Source: Pogostemon cablin (lineage: Eukaryota; Streptophyta; Magnoliopsida; Lamiales; Lamiaceae). From it: a stretch of DNA of 64,000 bases. Below are positions 56,480 through 64,000 of this stretch, in pieces. The notes under the pieces were generated by a model. The model had not been told where the DNA came from and searched no databases. It worked only from the letters and a program-made list of their open reading frames with translations. How positions within the stretch are numbered: position 1 is the first letter of the stretch; each line of letters begins with the position of its first letter. The DNA lies in NCBI GenBank assembly GCA_023678885.1, contig CM042958.1, forward strand, positions 15,184,852 to 15,248,851, in the 5' to 3' direction. Both the position numbers and the translations under genes were made by a program.

Positions 56480-57750
56480 ATGGGTCGCACGAAGTCAAAT
56501 GCGCGTACCAAAAATCCATCTGAAAAATTGAATCCAGCGAGTGAAGTTTCCACTCCATCACCGAAGCGCTCACGTCCGCGCCCAAACGTTGAACCTGCTC
56601 CGGTGCAAAAGAGGGCCCAAAAAGGTATGAAATTATCCACTCTTCCTATTTCAGAATCTGATTTGAAAGGATGTTTGAATTTCACTCTAAAGAAAGATAA
56701 AGAAAAATACAAATTAATTTGTAGGAAAAACATAATCTCTTGTAAGTTTTTGCATCATCCTACTATGAGAGATTTAGGTATTGAAAATGATGTGATGAAT
56801 TACATTTCAAATATCGGATGGAAATCTTTCTTTGGCTGTGAATATCCTGCTTATACTGAATTAGTGAGGGAATTTTACACCACCTTTGAATTCAAATATG
56901 CATATATTGAGAAGGATAGAATTCAAAAGCAATTTATTTTCAATTGTTAGGAAAAGAATTAAAGCTTTCGATTGCTGAATTTAACATACAATTTTCTAAA
57001 TCTGATGATTACTTGGCTATGTGTTGTGGATACTCTAGTGATTTTGTTCCCACATGTGTATATGAGAAATGGACTTCAAAGCCATTTTATGATCCTAGCA
57101 ATTCTAAGTATGTGTATTTGCATGATAAAGCTTTAATATATATCCATATGTTGTTACTATTCATTTTCTGGTAGGAAAGATTCTACTGCAGTGTTATCGA
57201 AAACTGAATTATTTTTCTTGTGGTGCATGAAAGAAAATAGGAAGGTGAATATTAGGTATTGGCTTACTAATCAGATTTCTAAGATCATTTTAGATAAATG
57301 TCGTTTGATTTTAGAAAATATGATAACACAACTTGTTTGTCATTTTAATTCATTAGATCCAAAAAAATCAAACTACATATTACTTGTGAAATGACGACCC
57401 TTTTAGATTTGAAGTGTTTGGAAAAAATGCATCCCATTAGCAAATACGGTGGAATCTATTCTTTTCATTATCAAATTCTAGCTGATTTTCAAGTTTCTAC
57501 TAACCCTCTCCTTTGTGGTCCTAAGTCTGATCCTGACATTAGAGAGGATCCAAATAGCTCCCCACTCTAGTTGCATTCCTCCGTGGGTGGCTAGATTGGA
57601 AGAAAACATGGCCTCTATGTGTGCGCAGATGCAAAAGATTAGTAAAAAATTAGAGCGGATGGAAAGAGATATCAATGAAATAAAAGAACGGACGGCGCAG
57701 TCGGACAACATTGAGTTTAAAGCGACATCCCTGTCTCCACTTCAACAATA
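56480..57750 (+). pseudogene. 'Putative plant transposon protein' (Transposase_32-like) coding remnant
   Basis: Frame 56480-56950: basic, Pro-rich N terminus (RTKSNARTKNPSEKLNPA), then the family signature ISCKFLHHPTMRDLGIENDV and YISNIGWKSFF. After a frame change: LKLSIAEFNIQFSKSDDYLA (56944-57174), then KTELFFLWCMKENRKVN and ISKIILDKCRLILENM (57191-57394). The C-terminal piece 57515-57751 is a likely coiled coil (ISKKLERMERDINEIKERTA). In plants this protein is found in non-autonomous LTR elements; its function is not established. At least three interruptions, so it is not expressed as one protein. Confidence 0.8.
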
Positions 57751-58010
57751 GCTACTGTGAATGTAGATGCTCAGGGAAGTATTGTTTGCTTGTTTTTGTC
57801 TTATTATTTCCTAACATCTACTTATTTTTTGGAAGCATTGAGGACACTGCTTCATATTTGTGTGACGGAGGAATTATGCTTGTTTTGTAGTACTTTTGAT
57901 TGATTTTTTTTATGCATATTGAGAATCTTGTGTTTTTATTGTTCTTGAAATTGTTTGGTTTAATATTTGTTGTCTCTCTTCTTTTGAGGACTTGATTTAT
58001 CCGATGCTCA

Positions 58011-58095
58011 AGAAGAAGAAGAAGAAGAAGAAGGAGAAGAAGAAGGAGAAGAAGAAGAAGGAGAAGAAGAAGAAGAAGGAAGAAGAAGAAAGAAA
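58011..58095 (+). repeat. (GAA)n / (GGAGAA)n purine microsatellite
   Basis: Almost pure AG tract of about 85 bp. The opposite-strand poly-Leu frame across it is an artefact. Confidence 0.97.
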
Positions 58096-58636
58096 ATAAA
58101 AGATGATGTGGCCTTACATTCGAGGAATTCTTGTTACTATGTGGAGCTGTGACATTACTTAATTGAGAAATACATGAAAGTAAAATGATTTCTTCATTCT
58201 TTTTGCCAAATATAAGCCTTTTGCCCATTTCCACTACTTAAACATCATCACTACGTAGCCACTTTAAATCCTTAGATTCTTTCATTTTGATTTACTCAGT
58301 GAGGGAAAGAATGTGATATATGTGCAAGCTTATGGTAAAGGTCTTCCATGCATTAACTTTAATGATTCACTAAATTGATTATGAGCCTAAACATCTTGAG
58401 CGTAAGAGTGAATCCCTGGAAAGGTGTTTACATCTTTTGCGTTTTGAATTCTATTCAATTGTTGATGTAGCTTACATAAGTAGTGGTGGATGAGAACTCT
58501 TTTTGAAAAGGTTTTCATTGCACGAGAAAATATTTTGGATGAGTAAAGGAAGAAGAGAGTAAGAGAGTGAATTGAGATGATGAATTTTAAACTCTAGCAT
58601 GCTTGAGTACAAACTTTGTCCAAGTGTAGGGGAATT

Positions 58637-59358
58637 CGATAGGTTGCATTTTATTGTAATGTTTTCCCATGTTTTAAATGTTAATTAATCATTAATCAAG
58701 TTTTTTAATAGAGTTTTTATGTTATGAAGGTGTAATGACGATTCAATTGATAATTTGGACCATTTGGAGTGATTCTTTAAGAAGCTGGAATTTATGATGA
58801 AAAGCATTTTCAGAAGCCGTCCTTCAATTAGGCGTGGGCAGCCTAAGATCCTAACAATTTTCTTAAGTGTTGAAAATTTCCAGAAGAAATTCCTAAGTTA
58901 GGTGTGGGCACGCCTAAGTACCAGTACAAGAATTTCACATGTTGGAACCCAAATATATACAAGTTTCAAATACGATGTCTACTATTATTTTAGGAGTAGG
59001 ATATCTCTCAAATATATATTATTTAATTTATCTTTTATTATTAAGAATTATCTAATTAGTTTTAGTTTTTTTTTAAAAAAGTTATTTTTGAAGTTATCTA
59101 GCCATGCAAATATGAAAACAAATATGATTACAAATGAAAATAACTAATTGCCTAGCTAATAAAACTTGAATGTTATCCCCATGGCTGTACCCTCTCATTT
59201 TTTTTATAAATATTATTGAATAAATCTTTTTATTAATGTATGTGGATTCGATCTATACTCATAACTATCTATAATAATAATTTTAGTAGGTTTTATTATT
59301 TGTTGATTTCGACACTCGTCACCATCACACATGTTTTTCTTTTCATCTCCATATTGCA
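58637..59358 (+). repeat. LTR-like segment of remnant B
   Basis: 722 bp, starts gataggttgcattttattg after gtgtaggggaattc and ends catattgca. Paired with 48879-49601. Contains 'gtgggcacgcctaagtacca'. Confidence 0.55.
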
Positions 59359-59399
59359 TTTTAAGCTTAATTCAATAAGTGTGTTTTATTAAAAGGGAA

Positions 59400-60640
59400 A
59401 TGAAAATAAGAAGGGGAGGGGGAAGGAGTATAATAAGTAAAAATTGACAAAGTCAATTGAGTAAGCCAAACGAATGGCATAAAAAAGACCAAACAGACGG
59501 CCATGAAAGAGAACTCAGCCTAATAAATTAAACCCAAAACAAAGCCTACGGCTGAAAAGTTAAATTTAGTTTAAAACATGACGAGATATCCGTGCAAATC
59601 CATCTTTAATCAAATAATACTAAGTTGTTGTGAAATAACATCACCATTTAAATCATCCGCAGCAAAATGTGCTAACTGCCATTGTAAGCAAATCAAAACT
59701 TGGAGAACATAAGTTCCTAAGATGCTCTCCAAATAAGCATAATGAAACAAGGAGGGGCAGCAAGAATGAGTAACTTTAGGAGCCTGCCCTGCCATATATG
59801 GGATAGAATAGACGTGAATAGATGCATCATCATTACTAAGCAGTAGGCAAAGTATTAAAAGAGATGAGCAAACAAATACATCAAACCATCCAAATACTTG
59901 GAGTTTAGTATAAAGTCCAAAAGCAGTCCCAACAAATATAGCAATCTGAATCATGGCATTGTAAACATATTCAAAAAGATCTTGAAGAATAACCAGAATT
60001 CACACTAAACTATACTGCAAACGGACGACAAAAAACAAGAATTCTGGCTAATAGCAAACCAAGTCCGCCGGGTTCTTCAAATTGCGCAAGATACACGCTA
60101 GTGGTTGTGCAGCTGACAGCACTGGAAGTTATTAGAACTGCTCTTGGCAGAGGATGACCCCTGGTCGGGAAAAAATTCGGACAAGGCAAAATCAGCGACG
60201 AGGACACGTTGGAGGAGAATTCGCACCATTGAGGAGTTGAGCGGACCAACCGCTGTTGGAAAAAAACGATAGCGAGTTCCACAGTGAGATGAGAGAATGC
60301 CTTAGGTAGTGAAGACAACGACGATTGATGCTCGCATCTAGAATCTTCAACGGCTGATAAATCGCGATAAGCTGTCGATGGACGCGGCCTACAGAAACAG
60401 GCCCGAGGATGGAGCACACTTCCTAGCAGCGAGAGGAACCAAATGGGTGAGTGGATTCTCAAATGGAAGGGTAAATTGAAGCAGTAGATGGCCCTGTGAA
60501 TAGAAGAACCAAAAACATGAATTTCCGGCGTTTGGGCCACCAGATGAAATCGGCTTCGCCTACAACAAGATAGAATCGGGAGCCCTAGGCGGCGCTGAAT
60601 GTGCTGGAGGGGGCCTGTGAACGGGGAAATGAAAGAGAAT
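59400..60640 (-). other. Gene-like, higher-GC segment of unknown nature
   Basis: From about 60640 leftward the composition changes abruptly to about half G+C until 60000, then to AT-rich sequence with long open stretches. One runs 60540-60010 (starting MAQTPEIHVFGSSIHRAIYC) and another 59954-59610 (starting MIQIAIFVGTAFGLYTKLQV, with hydrophobic runs VFVCSSLLILCLLL). An aataaa-type signal lies near 59395 on the minus strand. I recognise no protein family and no splice pattern that unites the two frames. Candidates: 5' leader and exon of an unrecognised gene, a transposed gene fragment, or the 3' part of a non-LTR element. Confidence 0.3.
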
Positions 60641-60649
60641 GAGTAATTA

Positions 60650-61439
60650 AAACATTCGCATATTTTATGGATATAAGAAAACTAAAAATATAGTTATAAT
60701 GGTTATCTGTTGAAGAAGTCATTTTTCTGTAGGTGCACCTGGTACACTGCATAATGATCCTAAAATTAAAAATGAATTTTAAAAGAATGAAATGAATAAT
60801 ATGTTTATGTTTGTACACGCGACAAATGATTGTGATGTGATGAAATAAGAGAACATGTGGTCGTGAATGGTGTTACAACTTACACGTCACATATCATCAT
60901 GTGATATTGCGGTTAAATTTGTTCGCCACCATAATTTTCTACTTTTATTTCATTAATAATTCCCAACCACAATTTCTAATTGTATGCTGTTTTTCTTGTA
61001 AAGAATATCCTCTTATTATGCTACTTCAACAATCCACCACACTTGCATTTCATTTTTCGTTTTATATATCATCACACCACATAGGATTAAATTTGTTGGT
61101 CCCTAAAGTTATTGGCGAATTGACTAACAATATTTTTCAAATTTACGAATGGAACGGTTAATTCTTATGGATTAAATATAATTATTTATTAAAAATATTT
61201 ATATTACGTAATCTGTTATAAGTATTTGCCTCTTCTCAATTTTAAAAGTCAAAACTCTATTTATTTGAGTGATATTATTCGGATTCTCTTGCTATTTGTG
61301 AATTGTGGGATTGACATATTATTCTACCCTATCAAATAAAAATACTTTATTTACCACGTGGCGTGTGGTGGTTATATGACAGCTCAGTAATTTAATTTAA
61401 TTTAATTTAATTTAAGTGTAATAAAACGTGCAGAACATT
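60650..61439. other. Intergenic and promoter region of the DUF829 gene
   Basis: Contains the 'taggtgcacctggtacactg' motif at 60731-60752 and a (TTTAA)n run at 61389-61414. No gene seen. Confidence 0.45.
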
Positions 61440-61761
61440 ATTTGAATGCAGGTTTAGAACGCGTTTGGAGGCCACCGCCAAGTTCGACTGCCTGCGTAAT
61501 CTCTGCCTTCTTTGGGCTGTCAACATTCAGATTGACAGCCCATTCTTCATTTATACGCCACCCCCATCAAGAAATTCAGGTATTTTCCCACCCATCTGAA
61601 TCAGATTATTCATTTCTTTTTTTTGAATTCGAACTCTCTCAATTTCATTCTTGATTTCGCGCAGATTCTGTTTCTTGGTGTTGTGGGTGTTTGATATATT
61701 CGTTTCTAACCCATTCTTTTAGCCCTAGTTCTTCATTTGTTAAATATAATTGTAGAAATTA

Positions 61762-63647
61762 ATGGGTTCCTTGTCTGGATTATTGCAAAGGCCTGTTCTT
61801 GCGGCCTCTGCATTAGCAATCGCCTCTGTTTCTGCTGATTGTTATGATAAATTGAGCCCTAGTAAATCACCAGACCCTCGTTCTTCCTTGGAACAATCCA
61901 ACCCTTTTTGTTCTTCCTCTTTTAATTCGTTAAAACATATGAATTCTTTGTGGGTTTCGCGAATTTCGGATTCTAAGTTAGCCCAATTGTCATTTGTTGG
62001 CGGAATTCGTGTTCCCATCCCTAATGTGCACATTCCAATTCCCAATTCTAACCCTAACCCTAATTATTCTTTGATGGCATCTTCCCCTGTTTTATCCAAT
62101 CTATACATGTCTGCTGATTTGGCTAGATCCGCCAAACCATCTGCTTATACGTATAGTGTGCCTCCATCGCCATCTGATGTTTTATATAGATGGCATTTAC
62201 CGGATCCTAACACTATTGACGTATCTGGGGGTTCTGATTGTTCATCAGCTAAATCTAGGACAGTAGTGGTGTTGTTAGGATGGCTGGGTGCGAAGCAGAA
62301 GCACCTAAATCGATATGCGGATTGGTATACCTCGAGAGGGTTTCATGCCATTACATTTACATTTCCGATGTCCGAGGTTTTTAGCTATCAAGTGGGAGGG
62401 AAAGCCGAGCAGGATGTGGAGTTGTTGGTGAATCATCTTGCTGACTGGTTGGAAGAGGAGCATGGAAAGAATTTGGTTTTTCACACATTCAGTAATACCG
62501 GGTGGCTAACGTAAGTGTCACTATCCTCGCCTCGTACTAATGAGGTCACTCAGCCGATTTGAGAGGGATATATTATCACTGTACTATGAATGGAATGAAA
62601 AAGATCTTTGTTTTTGATGTATATCTGCTTTTTGTTGTAGATATGGAGTCATTCTGGAAAAGTGTCAGAAGAAGGATATTGATATAACAGGAAGAATAAG
62701 AGGTTGCATTGTGGATTCTGCTCCTGTGGCATCACCTGATCCTCAGGTAATTTTGCTAGTTGAATCGAAAATGATAGAACATCGCTTGGCTGTATAACTA
62801 ACATGCATGGACAAAGTATTCTAAAGACAATTTTTCATCATGTATGTGAAACTCCATTATCTTGCAATCATTCACATTTCTTGCCTTGGTTCTTTTTTTA
62901 ATGTAAATAAAGTTTGTATTCTTGAAAAGCTGATGAGAAAGTAATAAAGTATCAGAGACATGCACATTTTTTTTTGCATTTGAAGTTTGCTTGGGTGTAA
63001 CTCAATTTTTCTATGACTGATTTTCTTGTGAATATAAATTACAACCATCCATTTTGACTTGCCTACTGCATCACTCTAGGTTTTTGCTTCTGGCTTTTCT
63101 GCGGCTTTTTTGAAGAAAAACAGTGTTGCTACAAAAGGTTCAGGTATTGAACTCGATTCAGATAAACCAATTGGAACCAGAACCTTCATTGAAGTCAAAC
63201 CAGCTTTACCGGAGGCAACTCTGCTTCTCGTTCTAGAGAAGGTCTTTGGAGTGGTTTTGAACCATCCTCCGATAAACAGGTGGTTATCTTTATGGTGGAC
63301 TTGATGCTTCCAAACTAGTTAATATCATGCAAATCTTATACAACTCTTTCAACTAAATTTGAGCTTTGATGAATCACAGGAGGCTTTCTGATGTGCTGAG
63401 CGTCTTGACATCCGAACAGCCGAGTTGTCCTCAACTATACATATACAGCTCTGCTGACAAAGTGATCCCAGCAGGATCAGTAGAGTCCTTCATAGAAAAG
63501 CAGCGTAAGAGCGGACTTGAGGTTAGAGCATGTAACTTCGTTTCGACGCCTCATGTTGATCACTTTAGGAATGATCCCAAACTCTATTCTTCTCAGCTCT
63601 CTCAATTTTTGGACGACTGTGTACTGACTTGCTGTAAACGTTCTTAA
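61762..63647 (+). CDS. DUF829/TMEM53-like alpha/beta-hydrolase, four exons, 440 aa
   Basis: Exons 61762-62510, 62641-62746, 63080-63279 and 63380-63647 join in frame with GT..AG introns (stop TAA 63645-63647). The start is the first ATG of the long frame after a leader from about 61440. The N-terminal about 140 residues are Ser/Pro/Asn-rich and variable, possibly a targeting sequence. The conserved part begins at SRTVVVLLGWLGAKQKHLNR (G173-G176). The nucleophile region is HTFSNTGWLTYG (S244). SGFSAAFLKK is in exon 3. Asp is in YIYSSADKVIP (D378) and His in TPHVDHFR (H413), in the order expected for an alpha/beta-hydrolase triad. The family (PF05705) has no well-established substrate; animal TMEM53 is a nuclear-envelope protein. 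A polyadenylation signal aataaa is at 63658-63663. No defect seen. Confidence 0.93.
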
Positions 63648-64000
63648 ACTGTCCTTTAATAAATCACTCAATTCTTTCTCTATTTGAGAATGAGATGGTA
63701 TATCTTGAATGATTGATTAGGTATTTTCATTTGTAGTGATATGTATATATTCGTCAGAATTTATATAATCATCTCTCTCATTTTTCTTATTCATGTAACG
63801 GACTTGCCTTAACCCATTAAAGATTGACCCAAGAGATTTGTGTACACTATTATTACTTTTCATAAAGCAGAATCACTTTTTATTTTGTCAAAATGTTATC
63901 GAGTTTTATCTATCTTACAAAATTCATTACGAGAAAATGTAAATAATCAACTGGTTTGGGAGTAAGCTTTAATTCATGGGACATTCTCACGGTAAGTTTT
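63648..64000 (+). other. 3' UTR of the DUF829 gene and flank
   Basis: aataaa at 63658-63663, then AT-rich intergenic sequence with nothing else recognised. Confidence 0.6.

Larger units (their letters stand above)
56441..59358 (+). mobile_element. LTR-element remnant B (coding remnant plus 3' LTR-like end)
   Basis: Joins the Transposase_32-like remnant, a (GAA)n-rich stretch, a non-coding 3' internal part and the LTR-like segment 58637-59358. From 58115 on it aligns with remnant A. No 5' LTR recognised. Confidence 0.65.

Noticed and set aside
57818..58234. Minus-strand frame with a long poly-leucine run
   Set aside because: It is the complement of the (GAA)n tract. No other coding signal.
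62045..62066. Telomere-like 'aaccctaaccctaa' within the DUF829 gene
   Set aside because: In frame it simply encodes Asn-Pro repeats in a variable N-terminal region. Only two to three units, so not an interstitial telomere.

Overview
The window is nuclear DNA of a flowering plant. The evidence is: plastid-type biotin carboxylase split by AT-rich GT..AG introns, a plant SHAQKYF-type MYB gene, U1 and U2 snRNA loci with the plant upstream element RTCCCACATCG, and a dense load of plant transposons (Ty1/copia, gag-only LTR element, hAT, Mutator-like foldback elements, Stowaway-like elements, a SINE). It looks like a eudicot; the species cannot be fixed from sequence alone.

Layout. 476-5919 (+): the last eleven exons of the biotin carboxylase subunit of plastid acetyl-CoA carboxylase, with a 531-bp hAT-like MITE in one intron. 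6.2-7.0 kb: a tRNA-derived SINE whose body has expanded into a minisatellite. 7-15 kb: intergenic, full of small foldback elements; two have perfect 9-bp target duplications. 16054-19178 (+): a two-exon SRM1/DIVARICATA-like MYB gene with clustered uORFs and an apparent frameshift near its 3' end.

19.4-39.4 kb: a cluster of U1 and U2 snRNA loci, all on the + strand. One U1 and two U2 copies look intact, with promoter and 3' box. Four U2 copies and one U1 copy are broken. The copies share flanks, including pieces of the neighbouring MYB intron and 3' flank, so the cluster grew by segmental duplication. Two U2 copies trail arrays of their own 3' end. A recent copia element (19751-25229) sits inside one U2-derived repeat, and a decayed hAT-type transposase lies at 34.4-36.9 kb.

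40-60 kb: nested transposons. These are a gag-only LTR element (39984-41952) with a 109-bp MITE in one LTR, a 4.0-kb hAT element (44848-48850) with a broken transposase, two related LTR-element remnants (about 44.35-49.6 and 56.4-59.4 kb), a probable solo LTR (about 50.7-52.5 kb) and several MITEs. 61762-63647 (+): a four-exon DUF829/TMEM53-like alpha/beta-hydrolase gene.

Only three protein-coding host genes are convincing. The most unusual content is the U1-U2 cluster built on MYB-gene flanks, and a set of insertions whose ends can be read exactly because the window also holds the empty or paralogous site.
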